DNA of 40,584 nucleotides from NBML01 sp029939535. Its GTDB lineage: Bacteria; Desulfobacterota; Desulfobacteria; Desulfobacterales; Desulfobacteraceae. The DNA lies in assembly GCA_029939535.1 (NCBI GenBank), contig JAOZST010000009.1:1-40584 (forward strand), read 5' to 3'. Below the pieces are notes generated by a model. The model was not told where the DNA came from. It saw nothing but the letters and a program-made list of their open reading frames with translations, and made no database searches. Both the position numbers and the translations under genes were made by a program. This document shows positions 15,713 to 25,215 of the stretch, in pieces. Each line of letters begins with the position of its first letter. Position 1 is the stretch's first letter.

Positions 15713-17242
15713 TTATTCCCACTCAATTGTACCTGGCGGTTTTGAGGTGATGTCAAACACAACCCTGTTTATTTTGTCCACTTCATTGATAATGCGGTTG
15801 GATATTTTACCCAAGAGATCATGGGGCAGTTTGGCCCAGTCTGCAGTCATGGCATCATTGCTGGTGACTGCTCTTATGGCAATGCAATTGGCAAAGGTTC
15901 TTTTATCCCCCATAACCCCAACGCTTTTAACGGGCAGAAGAACAGTAAAAGATTGCCAGAGTTTTCTGTACAGACCTGCTGTACGTATTTCTTCCAAAAG
16001 AATTGTATCGGCGTTCCTGAGGATGGTAAGCCTTTCTTCCGTGATATCCCCCATGATCCTGATAGCTAGTCCAGGGCCTGGAAAGGGCTGTCTCCAGATC
16101 AGGTCTTCATTGATTCCAAGGGACAGGCCTAACTTGCGGACCTCATCTTTAAACAGGAGCTGCAGAGGTTCAATAAGTTTAAGGTTCATCTCCTCGGGAA
16201 GCCCCCCCACATTGTGATGGGATTTTATAATGGAAGTGGGGCCGCCAAAGGCTGATTTTGATTCAATAATATCCGGGTACAGGGTTCCCTGTCCCAGAAA
16301 CTCAGCGCCTTCAATCTGCCTGGCTTCTACATCAAATACCTCAATAAAGAGTTTTCCAATGATTTTGCGTTTTGTTTCTGGGTCTGTAACTCCCTTGAGA
16401 GCTGATAGAAATTTTCCCCTGGCATCCACAAATTTTATATTCATATCCAGATTGGCCATGAGGCTGAGTTCAAGGCTTTCCTTTTCATTATGCCGCAAAA
16501 GACCATTGTCCACAAAAATGCAATATAAATTTTTTCCAACAGCCCTGTGGATCAAGGTTGCAGCCACAGAGGAGTCAACACCCCCTGAAAGGCCCATTAT
16601 CACTTTTTTATCCCCAACAGCATCTTTTATCTGGGCAATGGCACCGTCGGAAAATGATTTCATATTCCAGTTTTTTTCACATCCGCACACATCAAAGAGA
16701 AAATGGCTGATCATCAAAGAGCCATTGACAGAGTGTTCCACTTCCGGGTGAAACTGGAGTCCATAAAATTTTTTTTCATGATTTGCAATGGCAGCAATCC
16801 TGGTATTTTCCGTGGAAGCTGTTACCACAAACCCCCTGGGCAGCTCCTGGGCTGAATCTCCATGGCTCATCCAGCATTGGAAACCTGTGCCCATTTCCTT
16901 GAAAAGTGGTTTTTCCTCTTTTACAATTAATTGGGCAAACCCATATTCTCTCTTTTCAGTCCTCTGGATTTTTCCGCCAAGTGCATGAACCATAAAATGC
17001 ATTCCATAGCATATCCCCAGCACGGGGATTCCTAGTTCAAAAAGGGCTTTATCTATGGTGGGGCTGTTAATTTCATATATGGATGAAGGGCCGCCTGAAA
17101 GAATGATGCCAACGGGGTTCATTTCTTTGATTTTTTCAATGGAAATATCAGAAGGTTCCACCTGGCAGTACACGTTGTTCTCCCGGACACGCCTTGCAAT
17201 CAACTGGTTGAATTGGGAGCCGAAATCAATAACAATTATCAT
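15713..17242 (-). CDS. guaA: GMP synthase (glutamine-hydrolysing)
   Basis: This 509-residue protein has the usual length and domain order. The N-terminal class I glutamine amidotransferase has C78 in GICYGMHF and the H165/E167 pair in FHPEVEHS. The ATP pyrophosphatase domain has the P-loop GLSGGVDSSV (218-227), and the C-terminal dimerisation domain ends PPGTIEWE, as in essentially all GuaA. It converts XMP to GMP using glutamine and ATP. The second domain includes the conserved GLPEEM and WRQPFPGPGL segments. It is the first gene of a minus-strand cluster with 14717-15685. A hairpin with a T-tract on the minus strand sits about 60 bases upstream of the ATG and may attenuate transcription. 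Confidence 0.98.
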   Translation of the reverse strand: MIIVIDFGSQFNQLIARRVRENNVYCQVEPSDISIEKIKEMNPVGIILSGGPSSIYEINSPTIDKALFELGIPVLGICYGMHFMVHALGGKIQRTEKREYGFAQLIVKEEKPLFKEMGTGFQCWMSHGDSAQELPRGFVVTASTENTRIAAIANHEKKFYGLQFHPEVEHSVNGSLMISHFLFDVCGCEKNWNMKSFSDGAIAQIKDAVGDKKVIMGLSGGVDSSVAATLIHRAVGKNLYCIFVDNGLLRHNEKESLELSLMANLDMNIKFVDARGKFLSALKGVTDPETKRKIIGKLFIEVFDVEARQIEGAEFLGQGTLYPDIIESKSAFGGPTSIIKSHHNVGGLPEEMNLKLIEPLQLLFKDEVRKLGLSLGINEDLIWRQPFPGPGLAIRIMGDITEERLTILRNADTILLEEIRTAGLYRKLWQSFTVLLPVKSVGVMGDKRTFANCIAIRAVTSNDAMTADWAKLPHDLLGKISNRIINEVDKINRVVFDITSKPPGTIEWE

Positions 17243-17298
17243 TATTTATACCCTAAAATTTTTTACGTTTCAAATCTTCATATTATCTATAATATACA

Positions 17299-17329
17299 CA
17301 AAAAAGCAAGTTATTTTCTGGAACTTGCT
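17299..17329 (-). terminator. Minus-strand intrinsic terminator upstream of guaA
   Basis: Reading leftwards, AGCAAGTT and AACTTGCT form a perfect 8-base stem around a 9-base loop, followed by five more T. It lies between guaA (start 17242) and efp (start 17405). It could be a guaA leader attenuator, or it could stop RNA running through from topA across the efp antisense strand. Confidence 0.55.
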
Positions 17330-17404
17330 AATAAATCATTATTATGCTTTATTAAGGCCAGCCAATAATTTCATAAAATAATATAATGAACACAGGAGCA
17401 ATAT

Positions 17405-17968
17405 ATGTATTTAGCCAGTGACTTAAGAAAGGGTTTGAAATTTGAAATAGATGGGGACCCATATATAATAGTCGGGTTTGAGTTTAAAAAACCAGGCAAG
17501 GGACAATCTCTTTACAAGTGCAAACTCAAAAACATGATTACAGGCAACCTGTTCGAGAGAACCTACAGGTCTGGTGACAAGTTTGAAAAAGCTGATCTTG
17601 AAGAGCAGGAAATGGAATACCTGTATTCTGATAAGGATGCCTATTGTTTTATGAACACCTCTAACTATGAACAGATATTCTTAACAGATGACCAGCTGGG
17701 AGATGCCACGGATTTATTAAAAGATAACACCGTTTGTACGGTGCTTCTTCATAATGGCCAGCCCATCGGAGTTACCCTTCCCAATTTTATCAACCTTGAA
17801 GTGGTTACTGCAGAACCTTGGGCCAAGGGAGATACGGCAACGGGCAGTACAAAACCAGCCATCCTTGAAACCGGATTTGAAGTTCAGGTTCCTCCATTTA
17901 TTGATGAGGGTCAAATGGTCAAAATCGACACCAGGACCCGGGAATATGTTGAAAGGGTCAATGAATAA
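17405..17968 (+). CDS. efp: Translation elongation factor P
   Basis: This 187-residue protein has the standard length. The N-terminal KOW-like domain carries the loop KKPGKGQS, with K32 at the position modified by EpmA-type lysylation. An S1/OB pair of domains follows, ending in the characteristic TRTREYVERV. EF-P binds between the P and E sites and relieves stalling at proline runs. Retention of lysine at the loop tip, rather than arginine, suggests the EpmAB-type modification route, whose genes are not here. ACAGGAG stands 7 bases before ATG 17405. It is monocistronic and convergent with topA. Confidence 0.97.
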   Translation: MYLASDLRKGLKFEIDGDPYIIVGFEFKKPGKGQSLYKCKLKNMITGNLFERTYRSGDKFEKADLEEQEMEYLYSDKDAYCFMNTSNYEQIFLTDDQLGDATDLLKDNTVCTVLLHNGQPIGVTLPNFINLEVVTAEPWAKGDTATGSTKPAILETGFEVQVPPFIDEGQMVKIDTRTREYVERVNE

Positions 17969-17970
17969 AG

Positions 17971-18030
17971 AATCGAGAGTAAAAAATTCGGGAGTATCGA
18001 ATCCCGGACTAACGAATCCGGGAGTAATTG
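17971..18030. repeat. Four degenerate 15-base tandem units between efp and topA
   Basis: Successive units begin AATC/AATTC at 17971, 17985, 18000 and 18015, each followed by a G-rich core and (A/C)GTA or ACTAA. The second to fourth share the core CGGGA/CCGGA. The unit at 18002-18008 (TCCCGGA) can pair with either the unit before (17987-17993) or the unit after (18017-18023), so two exclusive hairpins are possible. No T-tract follows, so this is not a standard terminator. Confidence 0.6.
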
Positions 18031-18056
18031 ATTCTATCATAGACTTTTCAGGATGC

Positions 18057-20330
18057 CTATTTTGGCATTATTTCTTTATACTGGCATCCTTTTTTAGGAC
18101 ATTTGAAAAATTTTCCATCTCTTTTGGTTTCTTTTTCAACCAGAAAAGGGGAGTCGCATTCCGGACATTTTTTATCCACAGGTTTTTCCCATGAAGCAAA
18201 ATTGCAATCCGGGTATTTAGAGCACCCATAAAAGATTTTCCCTCTTTTGGATTTTTTTTCTAAAATGGTACCTGTACACCCGGATTCAAAACATTTTACA
18301 CCTGTATCCTTGCTGGAGTTTTCCTGGCTTGCAGACTCAGTATGCCTGCACTCGGGATATCCGGTACAGGCTAGAAATAATCCAAACCGGCCTTCTTTTT
18401 GAACCATGGGTTTTTTACATTTCGGGCAGTCTTTGACCGGGGTATTGTCTTCCATTTTTTCTACAATGGAAATATTGCCTTTTTCATCCCGAATATAATT
18501 GCTGGTAAAAGAACAATCAGGATAACCAGTACAGGCAAGAAAATGTCCGTTTCTTCCAATTTTAATATTTACAGGTTTTTTACACAAAGGACATTCTATG
18601 CCTGTTTCAATTCCCACACCCTTGACGCTGACCATGTCTTCACTGGCAGCGTCCAGAGCCTTTTTAAAAGAGCTGTAAAATTCTGTTAAAAGTTCTATCT
18701 CATTGAGGCTGCCACCCTCTACATCATCCAGGTTGGTTTCCATCTGGGCAGTAAATGAAATATCCAGAAGGGATGGAAAGGAAGCAACCAGAAGATCATT
18801 TACAATAAATCCCAGTTCACTGGGAATAAAGTATCGCTTTACCAGGTCCACGTATCCTTTGTCCTGGATGACACTTAGGATGGATGCATAGGTGCTGGGT
18901 CGGCCAATACCATTTTTTTCAAGCTCTTTTACAAGGGATGCTTCGGAAAATCTTGGGGCAGGTTTTGTAAAGTGCTGCTTAGGATTGATTTTCTGGGTGG
19001 TAAGCGCAGCCCCTTTCTCGACATTGGGCAATGATTGAATATCTTTTTCCTTATTCGTTTCCTGGATGGCATATAATTTCATGAACCCTGAAAATTTTAT
19101 TGTGGACCCGCTTACGGAGAAAAGGTATTTATCCGTTGCCTTGATAAGGATTGATTTTTGATCTATCTCTGCCTGGGTCATCTGGGAGGCCACAAATCTT
19201 TTCCATATAAGATCATAAAGTTTGAACTGATCCTCGGATAAAAAAGATTTGATTTTTTCAGGGGTATTGAAAACAGAGGTTGGCCGGATAGCTTCATGGG
19301 CATCCTGGACTTTGTTTTTGTTTTTAAAGAACCTGGGCTGCTCTACTGCATATTCTTTGCCATATTCCCTGGAAATCAGGTCCAGGGCTTCCTGGGCCGC
19401 TTCCGGGGCAATACGGATGGAATCGGTACGCATGTATGTGATCAGACCTTCAGGCCCTTCCAGACCTATTTCAATCCCTTCATAGAGCTGCTGGGCCACC
19501 ACCATTGTTTTTTTTGCGGAAAACCTGAGCCTGTTAATGGCATCCTGCTGGAGTTTGCTGGTAATAAAGGGGGGCAATGGATTCCGTTTAACAGTTTTCT
19601 TTTTAATCTGATCAACTTCAAAGTTTGCCTTTTCAAGATCTGACAGGATTTCAAGGGCCTGCTCTTCATTGTTAATTTGGGCTTTTTTATTGTTGATTTT
19701 AACCAGGGCTGCAGTAAACAAGGGAGGATTCTGGGCAAGCAGGTCCGCTTTAATGGTCCAATATTCTTCCGGGATAAATTTTCTGATTTCCCGTTCCCGG
19801 TCACAGATAATTTTTACAGCAACCGATTGAACCCGGCCAGCGCTAAGACCCCTTTGAACTTTTTTCCATAGAAGTGGAGAAATCTGATATCCCACAAGGC
19901 GGTCCAGTTTTCGTCTGGCCTGCTGGGCATCGTATTTGTCAGAATCCGGTGCCATTGTATTTTCAAGGGCCTCATGAATTCCCCTTTCGGTCAATTCATG
20001 GATTAAAACCCTGTGGAAAATACGATCCTTTTTTTTAAGAATGTCCATTATATGAAATGCAATGGCCTCACCCTCACGATCCGGGTCAGGAGCTAGAAAT
20101 ATTTCTTTGGCTCCCTTGGCAATTTTTTTCAGGTTGGCAATAACTTTGGATTTGTCCTTGATATTAACATATTCTGCTTTGAAATTATCCTCCAGGTCTA
20201 TTCCAAGGTTATTAACAGGAAGATCCCGGATATGACCGGCACTGGCAGCTACGTTATAGTCTTTCCCGATATATTTTTTAAGGGTTTTTATTTTAGTTGG
20301 GGACTCAACAATAATGACCGGTTTTACCAA
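18057..20330 (-). CDS. topA: DNA topoisomerase I with four C-terminal zinc ribbons
   Basis: This is 757 residues. The N-terminal TOPRIM domain (residues 1-115) has the acidic PDPDREGEA motif. The central type IA core carries the catalytic tyrosine Y299 in LITYMRTDS. The C-terminus holds four zinc-ribbon units, each with paired cysteines: CPLCKKP, CPKCKKP, CFESGC and CPECDSP, each closed by a second pair such as CTGYPDC. The enzyme relaxes negative supercoils behind RNA polymerase. The start is TTG at 20330, supported by GGAGG 7 bases upstream, inside the end of dprA. No upstream ATG is in frame. It is the last gene of the seven-gene operon, only 2 bases after dprA. Confidence 0.97.
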   Translation of the reverse strand: MVKPVIIVESPTKIKTLKKYIGKDYNVAASAGHIRDLPVNNLGIDLEDNFKAEYVNIKDKSKVIANLKKIAKGAKEIFLAPDPDREGEAIAFHIMDILKKKDRIFHRVLIHELTERGIHEALENTMAPDSDKYDAQQARRKLDRLVGYQISPLLWKKVQRGLSAGRVQSVAVKIICDREREIRKFIPEEYWTIKADLLAQNPPLFTAALVKINNKKAQINNEEQALEILSDLEKANFEVDQIKKKTVKRNPLPPFITSKLQQDAINRLRFSAKKTMVVAQQLYEGIEIGLEGPEGLITYMRTDSIRIAPEAAQEALDLISREYGKEYAVEQPRFFKNKNKVQDAHEAIRPTSVFNTPEKIKSFLSEDQFKLYDLIWKRFVASQMTQAEIDQKSILIKATDKYLFSVSGSTIKFSGFMKLYAIQETNKEKDIQSLPNVEKGAALTTQKINPKQHFTKPAPRFSEASLVKELEKNGIGRPSTYASILSVIQDKGYVDLVKRYFIPSELGFIVNDLLVASFPSLLDISFTAQMETNLDDVEGGSLNEIELLTEFYSSFKKALDAASEDMVSVKGVGIETGIECPLCKKPVNIKIGRNGHFLACTGYPDCSFTSNYIRDEKGNISIVEKMEDNTPVKDCPKCKKPMVQKEGRFGLFLACTGYPECRHTESASQENSSKDTGVKCFESGCTGTILEKKSKRGKIFYGCSKYPDCNFASWEKPVDKKCPECDSPFLVEKETKRDGKFFKCPKKGCQYKEIMPK

Positions 20331-20332
20331 TT

Positions 20333-21448
20333 TTATTCCTCCGAAATTGAAAAATAATTGCCAGGGTGACGTTGTACCAGACCCTGAAGTTCAAGGTCGA
20401 GCAGGACTGCGGAAACAATACCACTTTCCATCCTGGTTGATTTGATAATCAAATCTATATGTTTGGGATAGGGATCGAGATGTTTATATATTAATCCCTG
20501 ATTTTTGTCCATTAAAGCTGTTTTTTTTTGGGATTTTTCCAATGGAGCCTGGGGAAGAGCATGGATAAATTGATGAAGTTCATCAATGATATCCATGTCA
20601 TTTTCAACCAGTTTCGCACCCTGCTTCAGCAGGGAATGGGTGCCACGGCTTTTCTTTGATTTAATACTGCCTGGTACGGCAAAAACCTCACGATTATATT
20701 CATTTGCAAGCCTTGCAGTGATAAGAGATCCGCTTTTTTTTTCAGCTTCCACCACAATGGTACCGCAGGAAAGTCCCGCAATAACCCTGTTGCGTATGGG
20801 AAAATTATAGGGAAAAGGGTCGGTATTGATTTTAAATTCCGACATGATTGCTCCCCTTTCCCTGATATCGGAAAAAAGCTTGTGATTCTCTTTGGGATAT
20901 ATCCGATTTAATCCTGAACCTAAAACAGCAATGGTTTTTCCCGGGCTTTTCAGTGCCCCCCAATGGGCTGCAGAATCAATCCCTCTGGCCATGCCGCTGA
21001 CCACCTGAAATCCTTTGGATGCCAGGGAAAAAGAAAGGTGTTCAGCAGTATTCAAACCATAGGAAGTTGCTTTTCTGGAACCAACAATTGAAATACATGG
21101 GGCAGAGGGGTCAAGGGTTCCAACATAGGTTAAAAAAGGAGGTGGATCATTTATCTCCTTGAGAAGGGAAGGGTAGTTTTCATCTATAAAGGTTACAATT
21201 TTAATTTTAAACCGATAAAGCAGATCCAGCTCTGAAAGTGCAGAGTCCCGATATTTTTGATAGCCTTGTATCTCCCTGATTAAAGGGGTTGATATACCGG
21301 GAATGCTCTCTAATTGTTTTTTTGAAGCTGTAAATACATTTTTTGGGGATTCAAATCTGGTAATCAGCCTTTTATACAATCGGTTCCCTAAATTGGGGAT
21401 TTCCTTTAATATAAACCATGGCAGGTATTTGTCTGAAAATAGATCCAT
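20333..21448 (-). CDS. dprA: DNA-processing protein A (RecA loader in natural transformation)
   Basis: This is 371 residues. An N-terminal helix-hairpin-helix/SAM-like region (about 1-75) precedes a Rossmann-type SMF domain with GSRKATSYG, then VSGMARGIDSAAHWGAL, and later SGSLITARLANEYNREVFAVPG. A C-terminal winged-helix domain (about 310-371) completes the DprA-WH layout. DprA binds incoming single-stranded DNA and loads RecA. It also occurs in species not known to be transformable, where its role is less clear. In many bacteria it sits beside topA, as here. It is separated by 12 bases from the CpoB-like gene upstream. Confidence 0.95.
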   Translation of the reverse strand: MDLFSDKYLPWFILKEIPNLGNRLYKRLITRFESPKNVFTASKKQLESIPGISTPLIREIQGYQKYRDSALSELDLLYRFKIKIVTFIDENYPSLLKEINDPPPFLTYVGTLDPSAPCISIVGSRKATSYGLNTAEHLSFSLASKGFQVVSGMARGIDSAAHWGALKSPGKTIAVLGSGLNRIYPKENHKLFSDIRERGAIMSEFKINTDPFPYNFPIRNRVIAGLSCGTIVVEAEKKSGSLITARLANEYNREVFAVPGSIKSKKSRGTHSLLKQGAKLVENDMDIIDELHQFIHALPQAPLEKSQKKTALMDKNQGLIYKHLDPYPKHIDLIIKSTRMESGIVSAVLLDLELQGLVQRHPGNYFSISEE

Positions 21449-21460
21449 TCCCTGTACAAT

Positions 21461-22192
21461 TTACTCAATATTTTTTAGTTTTTCCTGGGCCTTTTCAGCT
21501 GCCGGTGAAAAAGGATATTTTTTCAATACTTTTTTCATGAAATACTGGGCCCGGTTTATATCATCCATGGACAGATAGGAATAGCCGATTTTGAGAAATG
21601 CGTCCGGTACTTTTTCAGCTTTAGGATATTTATCTATCAGCTCTTTAAATACTTTGATCGCTTTGTCATACTGGCCGGAAGAGTAGTGACACTCTCCCAG
21701 CCAATACATTGCATTATCTGCCAGGCTGTGTTTAGAATGCTTTTGGGTAAATGTTTTAAACAATTGTGCAGCATTGATTAAATCACCTTCCAGTAAAAGG
21801 GTCCTGGCTTTTTGATATAATTGCGATGGCTGGGTATATTCTATCTTATAATTCACCATTTTCTGGTTTTCCAGCTGGTTTTCAAGGCTGGTTATTTTTT
21901 TTTCCAATAATAAAATTTTATCTTCAAGATTTATAATGGTTTTATTTTCCTGGGTTAATGCTCTTTTGTCTTGTTTTGCAACATTTGTCTTTTTATCAGA
22001 TTTGGATTCCTGATCTGATTTGAGAACCTGATCTGATTTAAGATTTTGATTCAAGACAATTTGATCTGAAGATTCCCCTTGAACCGGGTCTGCTTTTTTG
22101 GAAAAGCGATCAAAGGCACTACAGGAAAAAAGTGCAGAGGCACACATACTGAGAAATAAAAACTTCAGGATAATATTTTTTATTGAAAACAT
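21461..22192 (-). CDS. CpoB/YbgF-like TPR lipoprotein
   Basis: This is 243 residues. The signal peptide ends in ALFSC, so the mature protein probably starts at a lipidated C24, unlike the unlipidated E. coli CpoB. Next come a low-complexity stretch with repeated LKSDQ-type units (about 50-68), a coiled coil (about 88-112) and three C-terminal TPR units (about 124-243, including HSLADNAMYWLGECHYSSGQ). The coiled-coil plus TPR layout is that of CpoB, which coordinates peptidoglycan synthesis with Tol-Pal function. It lies 5 bases after secF. No tol or pal gene is in the window, so the function is by family resemblance only. Confidence 0.8.
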   Translation of the reverse strand: MFSIKNIILKFLFLSMCASALFSCSAFDRFSKKADPVQGESSDQIVLNQNLKSDQVLKSDQESKSDKKTNVAKQDKRALTQENKTIINLEDKILLLEKKITSLENQLENQKMVNYKIEYTQPSQLYQKARTLLLEGDLINAAQLFKTFTQKHSKHSLADNAMYWLGECHYSSGQYDKAIKVFKELIDKYPKAEKVPDAFLKIGYSYLSMDDINRAQYFMKKVLKKYPFSPAAEKAQEKLKNIE

Positions 22193-22197
22193 CTTTT

Positions 22198-23232
22198 TTA
22201 TCCTCTGTTGTGGGCCAATAGAACAATGGGACTTGCAACAAATATGGATGAATATGTACCCACTATAACACCGATAATCATGGCAAAGGCAAAATTGTGA
22301 ATGATTTCACCACCAAGAAAGAACAGTGCAAAAAGGACCAGAAGGGTTGTGAATGAGGTTAGTAAGGTCCTTGATAGGGTTCCATTGATACTTTTGTTAA
22401 ACAATTCCGTGAGTAAATCTTTGGATTGTCCTCCTTTAATATTTTCCCTGATTCTATCAAACACAATAATGGTATCATTCAGGGAATACCCTATAATTGT
22501 CAGCAGGGCCGCAATAATGGGAAGGGAAAAATCCAGGTTTAAAAGTGAAAATATTCCCACAGTAATGAAAACATCGTGGATCAGGGCCACAATGGCGCCC
22601 ATGGCAAATTTAAGACTCAGAAACCAGAACAACACCAGGGTTACCACAAGGGCTGCGGCAATCAAAAAAGGCATACTTACATTAAAAATAGACAAAAAAT
22701 AAACAGCTGTCATTAATGCACCGGCTGTTACACCGGACAGCATCCATTTAAGCTCAAACCGCCCTGAAATATAGATGGTAATAAAGAGCAGGGAATAGAA
22801 AATAGCCAAAAGTGCTTTCTTTTTCAGATCTTCTCCCACCTGGGGACCAACCATCTCAACTCGTCGGATATTGGGTGCAATGCCGGTTGATTCCTTGATG
22901 CCGGATGCAATGGAGGCGGCAAGGTTGTTTTCCATTGTCTCGGAATTACTGGTACGGATTAAGTATTCATTGTCCTCTGGCTGGCCGAAATCCTGGACAG
23001 ACACGTCTTTCAGATTAAGCTGGGCAAGGCCTTTTCGAATATCGGAAATAGCCACATCCTGGGAAAATTTTACCTGGACAAGGGTTCCTCCCACAAAATC
23101 GATTCCGTAATTTGGTCCTTTATGGATAATAAGGGAGCCCATGCTGACAATGATGAGGATCAAAGAGAGAGCGAATCCGATTTTTTGTTTCCCCAGAAAG
23201 TCTATGTTTATATCAGACTTGATAAGCTGCAT
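22198..23232 (-). CDS. secF: Protein translocase subunit SecF
   Basis: This is 344 residues with six membrane helices and a periplasmic domain (about residues 45-150) after the first helix, containing the GIDFVGGTLVQV motif. The conserved SLNDTIIVFDRIREN segment lies in the second half, as in all SecF. With SecD it uses the proton gradient to pull exported proteins through SecYEG. It lies 14 bases after secD and 5 before the CpoB-like gene, within the yajC-secD-secF operon. Confidence 0.97.
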   Translation of the reverse strand: MQLIKSDINIDFLGKQKIGFALSLILIIVSMGSLIIHKGPNYGIDFVGGTLVQVKFSQDVAISDIRKGLAQLNLKDVSVQDFGQPEDNEYLIRTSNSETMENNLAASIASGIKESTGIAPNIRRVEMVGPQVGEDLKKKALLAIFYSLLFITIYISGRFELKWMLSGVTAGALMTAVYFLSIFNVSMPFLIAAALVVTLVLFWFLSLKFAMGAIVALIHDVFITVGIFSLLNLDFSLPIIAALLTIIGYSLNDTIIVFDRIRENIKGGQSKDLLTELFNKSINGTLSRTLLTSFTTLLVLFALFFLGGEIIHNFAFAMIIGVIVGTYSSIFVASPIVLLAHNRG

Positions 23233-23246
23233 TGTTCAAATTTCCT

Positions 23247-24818
23247 TTATATACTGAGTGTTGATGATTTTTTATTTTGTAATATAAAATCAAAAATGCT
23301 TTTTGAAAGAACCAGGGCTGTGAAAAGACTGGCAATTATACCAAGGCCCAGTGTAACGGCAAAACCCTTGATAGGGCCGGTACCAAATTGAAATAGTACA
23401 ATGGCTGCAATCAATGTGGTTACATTGGCATCCAGAATGGTCAGTGTAGCTTTTTCAAATCCGCCATGAACTGCTGCTAATGCAGTTTTTCCAAATCGAA
23501 GCTCCTCCCGGATTCTTTCATAAATTATTACATTTGCATCAACAGCCATACCAATGGTGAGAATAATACCTGCAATGCCCGGAAGAGTGAGAGTGGCCTG
23601 GAATGCGGCAAGTCCACCGCCAATGAGAACGATATTTATAATCAGGGCAAGATCTGCAATTAAACCCGCGCCTTTGTAATAAATCATCATAAAAAGAATG
23701 ATTAGGATACCACCTGCAACCATGGATAAAAGTCCTGTGCGAATAGAATCAGCACCCAATGTCGGCCCCACAGTCCGTTCTTCAATGATTTTGACCGGTG
23801 CCGGCAGGGAACCTGCCCTTAAGGCAATGGCAAGGTCTTTGGCTTCTTCTGTGGTAAATCTGCCGGTAATTCTGGCCTTACCGCCTGCGATGCGGTCCTG
23901 AATCACTGGAGCAGAATAAACAGTTTTGTCCAGAACAATGGCAAGACGCTTTTGAATATTCTGTCCTGTAATCCTGTCAAATATTCTGGCTCCTTTTCTG
24001 TTGAACTCTATGCCCACCTGGGCCTGCTGAAACTGATCAAATTCCACCCTGGCGTCAATTAATAAACTGCCGTCTAAAAGGACCTGCTTTTTGATCAGAA
24101 AGGGTATTTTAGCAACATTGCCCGTGGCAGGGTCTATTTTATTTTGATAGAGGATCTCTGTTCCAACCGGGGGCGTAGTTTTAAGGGCATTGTCCACACT
24201 GGCATCGTCATTAACCAGTTGAAATGTCAGTTGAGCAGTTTTGCCGATCAGGTTTTTGGCCCTGTCAGGATCTGTGATACCCGGTAGCTGGAGAAGGATT
24301 CTATTATCTCCCTGGATACGGATGTCTGGTTCACTCACACCAAACTCATCAATCCGATTCCTGATTGTTTCCAGAGCCTGCTCAGTGGCCATTTTTTTAA
24401 TCATATCCATTTCAACATCGGGAAGGCTTAAGGTATAGGTTAGCCCATCTGTGCCAGTTACCGGTGATGGAATTAACAGGTTGGCAAATTCCTGGGAAAT
24501 TATTTTTTCAAATCCTTCTTTATTTTCTTCACCCTGGAGTCTGGCTGAAATGGTATTGTTTTTCTGGCGTGAGATACCAAGATGTTTAATGCCCTCATCC
24601 CTGAGTTCCTTTTTCAATTCATGGACACTTCTTTCCAGTTCAGCTTCAACTGCTTTTTCATTTTGAACCTCCAGCACCAGGTGCATACCTCCCTGGAGAT
24701 CTAGGCCAAGGTTGATTTTTTTATTGGGCCAGGTATTTAAAAAAGTGGGGAGAAGGTAAACAATGGCTATAACAAGAATACCCAGAATAAGGATGCGTTT
24801 AAAGGTAAATACTTTCAA
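23247..24818 (-). CDS. secD: Protein translocase subunit SecD
   Basis: This is 523 residues. The first membrane helix (about 10-26) is followed by NLGLDLQGGMHLVLEV, the SecD D1 motif. A large periplasmic P1 domain (to about residue 340) precedes five more helices with GMAVDANVIIYERIREEL, the transmembrane signature shared with RND transporters. It partners SecF and YajC at SecYEG. The periplasmic region is shorter than that of E. coli SecD (615 residues), typical of non-enteric species. It lies 21 bases after yajC and 14 before secF. Confidence 0.98.
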   Translation of the reverse strand: MKVFTFKRILILGILVIAIVYLLPTFLNTWPNKKINLGLDLQGGMHLVLEVQNEKAVEAELERSVHELKKELRDEGIKHLGISRQKNNTISARLQGEENKEGFEKIISQEFANLLIPSPVTGTDGLTYTLSLPDVEMDMIKKMATEQALETIRNRIDEFGVSEPDIRIQGDNRILLQLPGITDPDRAKNLIGKTAQLTFQLVNDDASVDNALKTTPPVGTEILYQNKIDPATGNVAKIPFLIKKQVLLDGSLLIDARVEFDQFQQAQVGIEFNRKGARIFDRITGQNIQKRLAIVLDKTVYSAPVIQDRIAGGKARITGRFTTEEAKDLAIALRAGSLPAPVKIIEERTVGPTLGADSIRTGLLSMVAGGILIILFMMIYYKGAGLIADLALIINIVLIGGGLAAFQATLTLPGIAGIILTIGMAVDANVIIYERIREELRFGKTALAAVHGGFEKATLTILDANVTTLIAAIVLFQFGTGPIKGFAVTLGLGIIASLFTALVLSKSIFDFILQNKKSSTLSI

Positions 24819-24839
24819 TCTAATTACTCCTAAATGGAT

Positions 24840-25184
24840 TTATTTTTTCTTTTTATCTGATTTCTGGGCAGGTTCATTGTCCGTTATCACTGCAGCAACA
24901 TTTCCACGGGAAATTTTGATTTTTACCTTTTCAGCAATTTCAAGGCCGATGGTTGTATCATCAATGGACTGGATTGTACCGTAGATACCTCCGGAGGAAA
25001 CGATCCGGGCTCCTTTTTTAAGATTGGCAATCATTTCTCTGTGCTCTTTGGCTTTTTTCTGCTGGGGGCGTATCAAAAGAAAATAAAAAATAGCAAATAA
25101 GATAATTATTGGCAGGAATCCGGCAATCCCTCCTGCCTGTCCACCCTGTCCGCTTGCTCCCATTGCAAATGCTGTACTAATCAA
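24840..25184 (-). CDS. yajC: Preprotein translocase subunit YajC
   Basis: This is 114 residues. A short Gly/Gln-rich N-terminus (MGASGQGGQAGG) is followed by one membrane helix (about 20-40, PIIILFAIFYFLLIRPQQ) and the soluble RPQQKKAKEHREM and KKGARIVSSGGIYGTI segments that define YajC. The start is taken as TTG 25184, because a perfect AAGGAGG lies just upstream and the protein then begins ISTAFAMG. A longer ATG frame (to 25256) would run into the preceding gene. It stabilises the SecDF complex. Confidence 0.93.
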   Translation of the reverse strand: MISTAFAMGASGQGGQAGGIAGFLPIIILFAIFYFLLIRPQQKKAKEHREMIANLKKGARIVSSGGIYGTIQSIDDTTIGLEIAEKVKIKISRGNVAAVITDNEPAQKSDKKKK

Positions 25185-25215
25185 AGTTGATCCTCCTTCA
25201 AGTTTAAAAAATATT

